Part shown: piece after piece, positions 40,001-51,411 of the stretch
Layout of the letters: each line of letters begins with the position of its first letter
Position numbering within the stretch: the stretch's first letter is position 1
Assembly (NCBI GenBank): GCA_029961685.1
Contig: JARWKL010000004.1
Coordinates: 29,579,610 to 29,643,609 of the forward strand
DNA from: Aristolochia californica
Lineage: Eukaryota; Streptophyta; Magnoliopsida; Piperales; Aristolochiaceae
DNA length: 64,000 bases
Reading direction: 5' to 3'
Program-made: the position numbers and the translations under genes
Notes under the pieces: model-generated
The model's input: the letters and a program-made list of their open reading frames with translations, nothing else
Database searches by the model: none
Told to the model about the DNA's origin: nothing

Positions 40001-41655
40001 CTTGGGTAATAAAACTTTGGTGTTCTTTTGTGGTGTGTAAATAAATTTTCTTTACTAACTGCTGTGTATTGCTTTAAAATGTTTCCATACATAAATTCTA
40101 AAACTTTCATTTTGTTGTGATCTATTTGCCTTTTATCTCTTTTTTTCTTTACGAGATGAAGGGAAAGTGAAAACTCAAGTTTTGATTTAAGAAAAATGTA
40201 TACGTCTAAAATTGAAATGCACAATGCACAAATGTAGAGGGAGATAATTCCAAAAAGTGTCAGTAATTTTTAGAGATTATAAACTCTTTTTAGTTTCTAT
40301 ATATCCGGTCCTGCAATCGTTAGGAAAAGGAGGAGGCGGGGGATTTTTAACTGAGTGTTGGCTCCCAATCCATCAGTCATTCCATACAAAAATATAGCCT
40401 GTCACGCATGATAAATTACTTTACAATAGTCTATGATCGTTAGGTCAATTTTTTGGAAATGGGTAAAATAATGGCTTGTTAGACCCATGTAAATATCCCA
40501 CCGCACGTTCACTTGAGAATTTAATGTTATTCTCATTAAAAGATAGGCATCCATTGGTCGTTTGCATCTTTAACATGTTTCAAGCATGCATATCCATTTC
40601 TTAAAAATTATGTAGAAAAATCTCACTCTTATAAAATTTCGAGCTATGAGGGTTGATCAAGTGAAATTTCCAAAACTTGGATAACAAAACCTTTGTGTTC
40701 ATTTGTAGTGAGTGAATAAATTTTAGTTTCTTACATTTGTTATTTCTTTAAATTCTTTCGATACATAAACTCTAAAATTTTCATTTTGTTGTGATCTGTT
40801 TACCTTTTATCTCTAATTTTTTTTACGAGATGAAGGGAAAGTGAAAACTCTAGTTTTCATTTTAGGAAAAAGTATAAATCTAAAATGGAAATGCACAATG
40901 CACAAATATAGAGAGAGATAATTCCAAAAAGTGTTTGTAACTTTTAGGGATTGTAAACTCTTTTTAGTTTTTTTATATCAGGTCCTGCAATCGTTCGAAA
41001 AAGGGGGAGGCGTGGGATTTTTTACTGAGTGTTGACTCCCAATCCATAAGACATTCCTTACAAAAATATTGCCCGTTACGCATGATAAATCACTTTACAA
41101 TCAACTATGATCGTTAGGTCACCTTTTTTTAAATGGGCAAAATAATGGCTTGTTTGACTCAGGTAAATATTCCATTGCACGTTCACAGGCGAATTTAATG
41201 TTTTTCTCTTTAAAAGGATCGGATCCATAGGTCAGTTGTATCTTTGACATGTTTAAAGCATGCTTATCCATTTTTTAAAACATATGTAGAAAAATCTCTT
41301 CCATATAAAATTCCGAGCTACTAGGGTTGTACTCGTGGAAATTAACAAACTTGGATAACTTAACTTTTGTGTTCAATTGTGTTGCATGAATAAATTTTCA
41401 TTACTTCCATTTGTTTATTGCTTTAAATTCTTTCCACACATAAACTCTAAATTTTTTTTTTTTTTTTGTGATCTATTTGCCTTTTATCTCTTTTTTTGTT
41501 TATGAGATGAAGGGAAAGTGAAAACTCAAGTTTTTATTTTAGAAAAATGTATACATATAAAATTGAAATGCACAATGCACAAATGTAGAGAGAGATAATT
41601 CCAAAAAGTGTTTGTAATTTTTTGGGATTGTAAACTCTTTTTGGTATTTATATAT
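37019..41655 (+). repeat. 7-mer HOR, complete copy 2 (a-b-c-d-e-f-g)
   Basis: Unit starts are 37019, 37693, 38288, 38963, 39631, 40305 and 40979, the same order and type variants as copy 1. The length is exactly 4637 bp, like copy 1. By eye the two copies differ at scattered single bases and one- or two-base indels. Confidence 0.9.
37693..38287 (+). repeat. HOR type-b monomer with 75-bp deletion (595 bp)
   Basis: It carries the same deletion as its partner 4.64 kb to the left, seen near 37790 as 'atatagcccgttgactcagg'. It shares the type-b variants 'ggtaaatatccgacccc' and 'gaatgcatttcc'. Confidence 0.88.
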
Positions 41656-44350
41656 CAGGTTCTGTAATCGTCGGGGAAAGGGGGAGGCGGTGGATTTTTA
41701 GCTGAGTGTTGACTCCCAATCCATAAGTCATTCCATACAAAAATATAGCCTGTTACGTATGGTAAGTCACTTTACAATCATCTATGATTGTTAGGTCAAC
41801 TTTTTGTAAATGAGCAAAATAATGGCTAGTTTCACTTGGGTAAATATACCACCGCACGTTCACTTGAGAATTTAATATTATTCTCTTTAAAAGGTTTGGA
41901 TCCATAGGTCATTTGAATCTTTAACATGTTTCAAGCATGCATATCCATTTTTTAAAAGATGTGTAGAAAAATCTCTTTCTTATAAAAATTCTTAGAAATT
42001 AGGGTTGAAGTAGTGGAATTTCCCAAACTTGGAATGCATAACTTTTGTGTTCATTTGTTGTGTCTGAATAAATTTTTAATTCACATTTGTTTACTGCTTT
42101 AAATTCTTTCCATGCATAAACTCTAAAATTTTTATTTTGTTCTAATCTATTTGCCTTTTATCTCTTTTTTTGTTTACGAGATGAAGGGAAAGTGAAAACT
42201 CAAGTTTTGATTTAAGAAAAAACTCAACATCTAAAATAAAAATGCATAATGCACAAATGTCAAGAGAGATAATTCCAAAATGTCTCTGTAATTTTTAGGG
42301 ATTGTAAACTCTTTTTAGTTTTTACATATCGGTTCGGCAATCGTCAGGAAAAGGGGGAGGCGGGGGATTTTTAACTGAGTGTTGACTCCCAATCTATACG
42401 ACATTCCTTTCATAAATATAGCCCATTGACTCAGGTAAATATCGGACCCCACGTTCACTTGGGAATTTAATGTTATTCTCTTCAAAAGGAGTGAATCCAT
42501 AGGTCATTGTCATCTTTAACATGTTTCAAGAATGCATTTCCTTTTTTTAAAACATGTTTAGAAATATCTCTTTCTTATAAAATTCTTAGCAATTAGGGTT
42601 GTACTGGTGGAATTTCCAAAAGTTGGATAACAAAACTTTTGTGTTCATTTGTGGTGTGCGAATAAATTTTCTTTACTTACATTTTTTTAGTTCTTTAAAT
42701 TATTTCCATACATAAATTCTAAATTTTTCAATTTGTTGTGATCTATGTGCCTTTTATCTCTTTTTTGGTTTACGAGATGATCGAATAGTGAAAACTCAAG
42801 TTTTGATTTAAGTAAAAAGTATACATCTAAAAGGGAAATGCACAACGCCCACATATGGAGAGAGATAATTCAAAAAGTGTCTATAAGTTTTAGGGATTGT
42901 AAAATCTTTTTAGTTTTTATATATCAGGTTCTGCAATCGTCGGGAAAAGGGGGAGGTGGGGGATATTTCACTGAGTGTTGACTCCCAATCCATAAGTAAT
43001 CCCTTAAAAACATATAGCCCGTTACGCGTGATAAGTCACTTTACAATCATCTATGATAGTTAGGTCAGCTTTTTGTAAATGGGCAAAATAAAGGCTTGTT
43101 TGATTAGGGTAAATATACCACTGCACGTTCACTTGAGAATTTAATGTTATTCTCTTTAAAAGGTTTGGATCCATAGGTCATTTGCTTCTTTAACGTGTTT
43201 CAAGCATGCATATCCATTTTTTAGAACAAGTGTAGAAAAATCTCTTTCTTATAAAATTCAGAGCTATTAGGGTTGAACTAGTGGAATTTCTCAATCTTGG
43301 ATAACAAAACTTTTGTGTTCATTTGTGGCGTGTGAATAAATTTTCTTTACTTACATTTGTTATTGCTTTAAATTCTTTCCATACATCAACTCTAAAATTT
43401 TCATTTTATTGCCATATATTTGACTTTTATCTCTTTTTTTGTTTACGAGATGAAGGGAAAGTGAAAACTAGTGTTTTGATTAAAGAAAAAAGTATACATC
43501 TAAAATGGAAATGAACAATGCACCAATGTACAGAGAGATAATTCCAAAAAGTGTCTGTAATTTTTAGGGATTGTAAACTCTTTTTAGTATTTATACATCA
43601 GGTTCAGCAATCTTTGAGAAAAGGGGCAGGTGGGGGATTTTTAATTGAGTGTTGACTCCCAATCCACAAGTCATTCCTTACAAAAATATAGCTCATTATG
43701 CATGATAAGTCACTTTACAATCATCTATGATCGTTAGGTCTGCTTTTTGTAAATGGGCAAAATAATGGCTTTTTTTACTCGGGTAAATATCCCACCGCAC
43801 GTGCACATGAGAATTTAAAGTTCTCCTCTTTAACAAGTTTGGATCCATGGGCCATTTCCATCTTTAACATGTTTCATGCATGCATATCCATTTTTTAAAA
43901 CACGTGTAGAAAATCTCTTTCTAATAAAATTCCGAGCTATTAGGGTTGAACTAGTGGAATTTCTCAAACTTGGATTACAAAACTTTTGTGTGCATTTGTG
44001 GTGTGTGAATAAATTTTCTTTACTTGCATTTGTTTATTGCTTTAAATTCTTTCGACACGTAAACTCTAAAATTTTCATTTTGTTGTGATCTATTTGCCTT
44101 TTATCTCTTTTTTTGTTTACGAGATGTAGGGAAGGTGAAAAATCAAGTTTTAATTTTAGAAAAAAGATACATCTAACATGGAAATGCACAATGCACAAAT
44201 GTAGAGAGATAAATACAAAAAGTGTCTGTAATTTTTGGGGACTGTAAAATCTTTTTAGTTTTTGTATATTAGTGTTATGCAATCATCAGAAAAAAGGGGG
44301 AGGCAGGAGATTTTTAAGTGTGTGTTGACTCCTAATCCATAAGTCATTCC
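41656..44350 (+). repeat. 7-mer HOR, partial last copy (a-b-c-d and start of e)
   Basis: Units start at 41656, 42330, 42925, 43599 and 44271. The e unit opens like its partners (marker 'tatattagtgttatgc', then 'gactcctaatcc') but lacks the e-specific 'aaatattggctgg' about 100 bp later. The right edge of the HOR therefore lies inside this monomer, between about 44330 and 44410. Confidence 0.85.
42330..42924 (+). repeat. HOR type-b monomer with 75-bp deletion (595 bp)
   Basis: Third occurrence of the same deletion, near 42425 ('atagcccattgactcagg'). The marker is one base short ('catatcggttcgg'). Later b-type variants ('gaatgcatttcc', 'gttgtactggtggaatttcc') confirm the assignment. Confidence 0.88.
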
Positions 44351-46955
44351 TTTCAAATATATAGCCGTTACACTTGTTAAATCACTTTACAATCATCTAT
44401 GATCGTTAGGTCAACTTTTTGGAAATGGGAAAAATAATGGTTATTTGACATGGGTCAATATCCCACCGCACGTTCACTTAAGAATATAATGTGATTCTCC
44501 TTAAAAGTTTCTATCCATAGGTCATTTGCATCTTTAACATGTTTTAAGCATGCGTATCCATTTTTTAAAACATGTGTAGAAAAATCTATTTCTTATAAAA
44601 TTTTGAGCTATTTAGGTTGAACTAGAGGAATTTTCCAAACTTGGATAAAAAAAATTTTGTGTTGATATGTGGTGTGTGAATAAATTTTCTTTTCTTAAAT
44701 TTGTTATTGCTTAAAATTCTTTTAATACATAAACTCTAAAACTTTCATTTTGTTGTGATCTATTTGCCTTTTATCTCTTTTTTTGATTACGAGATAAAGG
44801 GAAAGTGAAAACTCAAGTTTTGATTTAAGAAAAAAGTACACATCTAAAATGGAAATGCACAATGCACAAATGTTGAGAGAGATAATTCAAAAAAGTGTCT
44901 GTAATTTTTAGGATTGTAAACTCTTTTTAGTTTTTATATATCAGGTTCTGCAATCGTCTGGAAAAGGGGGAGGTGGGGGATTTTTAACTGAGTGTTGACT
45001 CCCAATCCATAAGTCATTCCTTACAAAAATATAGCCCGTTAAGCATGATAAATGACTTTACAATCTTCTACGAACATTAGGTCAACTATTTCTAAATGGG
45101 AAAAATAATAGCTTGTTTGACTCAGGTAAATATCCCACCTCACGTTCACTTGAGAATTTAATCTTATTCTCTTCCAAAGGTGTTGATCCATAGGTCATTT
45201 GCAACTTTAACATTTTTCAAGCATGCATATCCTTTTTTTAAAACATGTATAGAAAAATCTCTTTCTTATAAAATTCCGAGCTATAAGGGTTGAATTCGTG
45301 GAATGTCCCTAACATGGATAACAAAACTTTTGTGTTCATTTAAGGTGTGTGAATAAATTTTCTTTGCTTACATTTGTTTATTGCTTTAAATTCTTTCCAT
45401 ACATGAATTCAAAAATTTTCATTTTGTTGTGATCTATTTACCTTTTATCTCATTTTTTTATTTACGAGCTGAAGGGAAAGTGAAAACTCAATTTTTCATT
45501 TAAGAAATAATTATACATCTAAAATTTAAATGCACAATGCACAAATTTAGAGAGAGATAATTCAAAAAATTTTCTATAATTTTTATGGATTGTAAACTCT
45601 TTTTAGTTTTTATATCAAGTTCTGCAATTACCGGGAAAAGGGGGAGGCGAGGGATTTTTAACTTAGTGTTGACTCCTAATTCATAAGTGATACATAAATA
45701 TAGCCCATTACACATGAAAAATCACTTTACAATCATCTATGATCGTTAGGTCAATTTTTTGTAAATGGGGAAAATAATGGCTTGTTTGACTCGAGTAAAT
45801 ATCCCACCGCACGTTCACTTGAGAATTTAATGGTATTCTCTTTAAAAGGTTTGGATTCGCAGGTCATTTGCATCTCTAACATGTTTCAAGAATGTATATC
45901 CATTTTTTAAAACATGTGTAGAAAAATCTCTTTCTTATAAAATTCTGAACTATTAGGGTTGAACTGGTGGAATTTCCCAAACATGGTTAGCAAAACTTTT
46001 ATGTTTCTTCGTGGTGTGTGAATAAATTTTCTTTACTTACATTTGGTATTGGTTTAAATTCTTTTCATACATAAACTCTTAAATTTTCATTTTGTTGTGA
46101 TCTATGTTCCTTTTATTTTATTGTTTTACGAGATGAAGGGAAAGTGAAAACTCATATTTTGATTTAAGAAAAAAGTATACATCTAAAATGGAAAAGCACA
46201 ATGCACAAATGTAGGGAGAGATAATTCCAAAAATGTGTTTGTAATTTTTAGGGATTGTAAACTATTTTTAGTTTTTATTAATTAGGTTTTGCAGTCATCG
46301 GGAAAAGGGGAAGGAAGGGGATTTTTAACTGAAATTTGACTCCCAATCGATAAGTCATTCCTTAAAAAAATATAGCCCCATATGCATGATAAATCACTTT
46401 TCAATAATCTATGATCATTGGGTAAGCTTTTTGTAAATGGGCAAAATAATGGCTTATTTGACTCGCGTAAATATCCCACTGCACGTTCACTTGGGAATTT
46501 AATGTTATTCTCTTTAAAAGGTTTGGATCCATAGGTTATTTCCATCTTTAACATGTTTCAAGCATGCATATCCATTATTTAAAACAAGTGTAAAAAATCA
46601 CTTTCTTATAAAATTCCGAGCTATTAGGGTTGAACTAGTGGAATTTTCCAAACTTGGATAACAAAACTTTTGTGTTCCTTTTGGTGTGTGAATAAATTTT
46701 CTTTACTTACATTTTAAATTTCTTTAAATTCTTTTCATACATAAACTCTAAAATTTTCATTTTGTTGTGATCTATTTGCCTTTTATCTCTTTTTTTGTTT
46801 ACGAGATGAAGGGAAAGTAAAAACTAAAATTTTGATTTAAGAAAAATTTATACATCTAAAATGGAAATGCAGAATGCACTAATTTTGGAGAGAGATAATA
46901 CCAAAAAGTGTCAATAATTTGTAGGGATTGAAAATTCATTTTAGTATTTATATGT

Positions 46956-47660
46956 CTGATTTTGCAATCGTCGGGAAAAGGAGGAGGCTGGGGATTTTTA
47001 ACTGAGTGTTGACTCCCAATCCACTAGCCATTTCTTACAAAAATATAGCCCATTACACATGATAAGTCACTTTACAATCATCTATGATCGTTCGGTCAAC
47101 TTTTTGTAAATGGGCAAAGTAATGACATGTTTGGCTCGGGTAATCGGTCAACTTTTTGTAAATGGGCAAAGTAATGACATGTTTGGCTCGGGTAAATATC
47201 CCACCACACGTTCACTTGAGAATTTAATGTTATTCTCTTTAAAAGGTTTGGATCCATAGGTCATTCTCATCTTTAACATGTTTGTAGCATGCATATCTAT
47301 TTATCTTTCTTATAAAATTTCAAACTATAAGGGTTGAACTAGTGGAATTTCCCAAACCTGGATTACAAAACTTTTGTGTTCATTTGTGGTGCATGAATAA
47401 ATTTTCTTTGCTTATATTTGTTATTGCTTTAAATTTTTTTGAAACATAAACTCTAAAATTTTCATTTTGTTGTGATCTATTTGCCTTTTATCTCTTTCTT
47501 TGTTTACAAGAAGAAGGGAAAGTGAAAACTCATGTTTTGATTAAAGAAAAAGTATACATCTAAAATGGAAACACACAATGCACAAATGTAGAGAGAGATA
47601 ATTCCAAAAAGTGTTTGTAATTTTTAGGGATTGTAAACTCTTTTTTTTGTTTTTATATCT
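46956..47660 (+). repeat. Lengthened monomer (705 bp)
   Basis: This is the longest unit in the window, because a 52-bp segment is duplicated in tandem (next entry). It also lacks about 20 bp near 47300, where 'gcatatctattt' joins 'atctttcttataaaa' and the 'aaaacatgtgtagaaa' part is gone. Confidence 0.88.
47092..47195 (+). repeat. Perfect 52-bp tandem duplication inside a monomer
   Basis: The two copies, 47092-47143 and 47144-47195, are identical. Each begins 'tcggtcaactttttg' and ends 'ggctcgggtaa'. Other monomers have this segment once. Identity of the copies, including the unit-specific 'aagtaatgacatg', shows the duplication is recent relative to monomer divergence. Confidence 0.93.
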
Positions 47661-49009
47661 TAGATTCTGCAATCGTTGGCAAAAGGGGGAGACGGGGGAT
47701 TTTTAACAGTGTTGACTCCCAATCCATAAGTAATTCCTTACAAAATTATAGCCCATTACGCATGATAAGTCACTTTACAATCATCTATGATCATTAGGTC
47801 AGCTTTTTTTAAATGGGCAAAATAATGGCTTGTTTGACTTGGTTAAATATCCCACCGCACGATCACTTGAGAATTTAATGTTATTCTCTTTAAAAAGTTT
47901 GGATCCATAGGTCATTTGCATCTTTAACATGATTCAAGCATGCATATCCATTTTTTAAAACATGTGTAGAAAAATCTCTTTCTTATAAAACTCTAAGATA
48001 TTAGGGTTGAACTAGTGGAATTTCTAAAACTTGGATAACAAAACTATGGTGTTCATTTGCGGTGTGTGAATAAATTTTCTTTTCTTACATTTGTTATTTC
48101 TTTAAATTTTTTTGATATATAAACTCTAAAATTTTCATTTTGTTGATATCTATTTGCCTTTTATCTCTTTTTTTTTTTACAAGATATAGGGTAAGTGAAA
48201 ACTCAAATTTTGATTGAAGAAAAAAGTATACATCTAAAATGGAAAAGCACAATGCACAAATGTAGAGAGAGATAATTCCAAAAAAATCTTTGTAATTTTT
48301 AGGGATTATAAACTCTTTTTAGTTTGTATTTATCATGTTCTGCAGTCGTCGGGAAAAAGGGGAGGTAGGGGATTTTTAACTGAGTGTTCACTCCCAATCC
48401 ATAAGTCATTCCTTACAAAAATATAGCCAATCACACTTGATAAATCACTTCACAATCATTTATTATCTTTAGGTCAGCTTTTTTGTAAATGGGAAAAATA
48501 ATGGTTTATTTGACTCGGGTAAATATGCCACCACACATTCACTTGAGAATTTAATGTTATTCTCTTTAAAAGGTTTGGATCCATAAGTCATTTGCATCTT
48601 TAACATGTTTCAAGCATGCACATCCATTTTTAAAAACATGTGTAGAAAAATCTGCTTTTATAAAATTTCGAACTATAAGGGTTGAACTAGTGGAATTTCC
48701 CAAATTTGGATAACAAAAATTTTGTGTTCATTCGTGGTGTGTGAAAAAATTTTATTTATCTATATTTGTTTTATAGCTTTAAATTCTTTCCGTATATAAA
48801 CTCTAAAATTTTCATTTTGTTGTGATCTATTTTCCTTGTATCTCTTTTTTCGTTTACGAGATGAAGGAAAAGTGAAAACTCAAGTTTTGATTTAAGAAAA
48901 AAGTAAACATCTAAAATGGAAATGCACAATTCACAAATGTAGAGAGAGATAATTCCAAAAAGTGTCTGTAATTTTTAGGGATTTTAAACTCTTTTTAGTT
49001 TATATATAT

Positions 49010-50298
49010 CTGGTTCTGCAATCGTTGGGAAAAGAGGGAGGAGGGGGATTTTTAACAGAGTGTGGACTCCCAATCCATAAGTCATTACTCACATAAATAT
49101 TGCCCAATACATATGATAAATCACTTTACAATCATCTATGATCGTTAGGTCAGCTTTTTGTAAATGGGGAAAATAATGGCTTGTTTGACTCGGGTAAAAA
49201 TTCCACCGCATGTTCACTTGATAATTTAATGTTAACGTCATTTGCATCTTTAACATGTTTCAAGAATGAATATCCATTACTTAAAACATGTGTAGAAAAA
49301 TCTCTTTCTTATAAAATTCTGAGCTATTTGGGTTGAACTAGTAGAATTTCCCAAACTTGGATAACAAAACTTTTGTGTTCTTTCGTGCTATGTGAAAATT
49401 TGTTATTTATCTATATTTGTTTATTGCTTTAAATTCTTTCCATATATAAACTCTAAAATTTTCATTTTGTTGAGATCTATTTGCCTTTTATCACTTTTTT
49501 TGTTTACGAGATGAAGGGAAAGTGAAAACTCAAGTTTGATTTAAGAAAAAAGTAAACAACTAAAATGGAAATGCACAATGCACAAATGTAGAGAGACCTA
49601 ATTCCAAAAAGTGTCTGTAATTTTTAGGGATTGTAGACTTTTTTTAGTTTTTATATATAAAGTTCGGCAATCGTTGGGAAATGGGGGAGGCGGGGGATTT
49701 TTAACTTAGTGTAGACTCGCAATCCATAAGTCATTCCTTACATAAATATAGCCCATTACCCATGATAAATCACTTTTCAGTCATCTATGATCGTTAGGTC
49801 AACTTTTTGTAAATGAGGAAAATAATGGCTTGTTTGATTCGGGAAAATATCCCACCGCACGTTCACTTGAGAATTTAATGTTACCGTAATTTGCATCTTT
49901 AACATGTTTCAAGAATGCATATCCATTTTTTAAAACATGTGTAGAAAAATTTATTTCTTATAAAATTCTGAGCTATTTGGGTGGAATTAGTAGAGTTTCC
50001 AAAACTTGGATAACAAAACTTTTGTGTTCATTTGTGGTGTGTGCATAAATTTTCTTTCCTTATATTTGTTATTGCTATAAATTCTATCCATACATAAATT
50101 CTAAAATTTTCATTTTGTTGTGATCTATTTGCCTTTTATCTCTTTTTTATTTTACAAGATGAAGGGAAAGTGAAAACCCAAGTATGATTTAAGAAAAAAG
50201 TATACATATAAAATGGAAATGCTCAATGCACAAATGTAGAGAGAGATAATTCCAAAATCTGTCTGTAATTTTTAGGGATTGTAAACTCTTTTTAGTTT
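49010..50298 (+). repeat. Adjacent monomer pair sharing one deletion, second unit cut short
   Basis: Both units (starting 49010 and 49660) lack the same roughly 25-bp stretch that normally holds the BamHI site. 'aatttaatgttaacgtcattt' is seen near 49224 and 'taatgttaccgtaattt' near 49876. Other neighbours keep it, so one unit probably arose by duplication of the other. The second ends at 50298, where 'ctctttttagttt' is joined to 'aaatatcccacc'. Confidence 0.8.
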
Positions 50299-50788
50299 AA
50301 ATATCCCACCGTACCTTCACTTGAGAATTTAATGTTATTCTCTTTAAAAGGTTTCGATCCTTAGGTCTTTTGCCTCTTGAACATGTTTCAAACATGCATA
50401 TCCATTTTTTAAAACATGTGTAGAAAAATCTCTTTCTTATAAAATCCTGAGCTATTAGGGTTGAACTAGTGGAAATTCCCAAACTTGGATAAAAAAAATT
50501 TTGTGATCATTTGTGGTGTGTGAATAAATTTTGTTTCCTTTCATTTGTTATTGCTTGAAATTCTTTCCGTACATAAACTCTAAAATTTTAATTATGGTGT
50601 GACCTATTTTTGCCTTTTATCTCCTTTTTTCTTTACGCGATGAAGGTAAAGTGAAAACTCAAGTTTTGAATTATGAAAAAAGTAACATAAAAAAATTGAA
50701 ATGCACTATGCACAAATGTACAGAGAGATAATTCCAAAAAGTGACTATAATTTTTAGGGATTGTAACCTCTTTTTAGTGTTTATATAT
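50290..50788 (+). repeat. Monomer lacking its first ~220 bp
   Basis: At 50296-50301 the tail of the preceding unit is joined directly to 'aaatatcccaccg' from the middle of a monomer. The phase marker, G-rich box and 'gatcgttaggtcagc' segment are missing. The rest of the unit, to the marker at 50789, is ordinary. Confidence 0.85.
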
Positions 50789-51411
50789 CAGGTTTGGCAA
50801 TCTTCGGGAAAAGGTGTAGGCGAAGGATTTTTAGCTAAGTGTTGAGTCCCAATCCATAAGTCATTCCTTACAAAAATATAGCCCTTTACGGATGGTAGAT
50901 CACTTTACAATTATCTATGATCATTAGGTCCGCTTTTTGCAAATGGGCAAAATAATGGCTTGTATAACTCGGGTAAATATCCCACTGCACCTTCACTTGA
51001 GAATTTAATGTTATTCTCTTGAAAAGGTTTGGATCCATATGTCATTTGAATCTTTAACATGTTTCAAGCATGTATATCTATTTTTTAAAACATGTGTAGA
51101 AAAATCTCATTCTTATAAAATTCTGAGCTATTAGGATTGAACTGGAGGAATTTCCCAAACTTGGAAAACAAAACTTTGCTTTAAATTATTTCCGTACATA
51201 AACTCTAAAATTATCATTTTGTTGTGATCTATTTGCCTTTTATATCTTTTTTTGTTTACGTGATGAAGAGAAAGTGAAAACTCAAGTTTTGATTTTAGAA
51301 AAAAGTATACATCTAAAATCGAAATGCACTATGCACAAATGTACAGAGAGATAATTTCAAAAAGTGCCTGTAATTTTTAGGGATTGTAAACTCTTTTTAG
51401 TTGTTATATAT
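50789..51411 (+). repeat. Shortened monomer (623 bp)
   Basis: About 50 bp are missing near 51177. 'ggaaaacaaaacttt' is joined to 'gctttaaattatttcc', removing 'gtgttcatttgtggtgtgtg' and the following T-rich segment. The bases 'ttt' are shared at the break. Confidence 0.8.

Larger units (their letters stand above)
30393..44350 (+). repeat. Seven-monomer higher-order repeat, ~4637-bp period
   Basis: Seven distinguishable monomer types, here named a to g, recur in fixed order. Starts are a 32382, 37019, 41656; b 33055, 37693, 42330; c 33651, 38288, 42925; d 34324, 38963, 43599; e 30393, 34996, 39631, 44271; f 31068, 35671, 40305; g 31740, 36344, 40979. Almost all same-type spacings are 4634-4640 bp. 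The exception is g 31740 to 36344, and e and f before it, which are about 33 bp short because of one deletion. The array enters the pattern at about 30390 and leaves it inside the e unit at 44271. There are no genes. Confidence 0.93.

Noticed and set aside
39871..40224. Longest open frame, 117 codons, reverse strand
   Set aside because: It lies wholly within ordinary satellite monomers, its frame is broken in neighbouring units, it has no recognisable domain and its composition simply reflects AT-rich repeat. It is not annotated as a gene, nor are any of the other short frames.
46282..46554. Repeated reverse-strand peptide beginning MLKM, also at 20615-20806, 33054-33248 and 37692-37886
   Set aside because: The similarity follows from DNA repeat identity. 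The 33054 and 37692 versions are HOR partners. The frames read through deletion joins differently and have no family resemblance.
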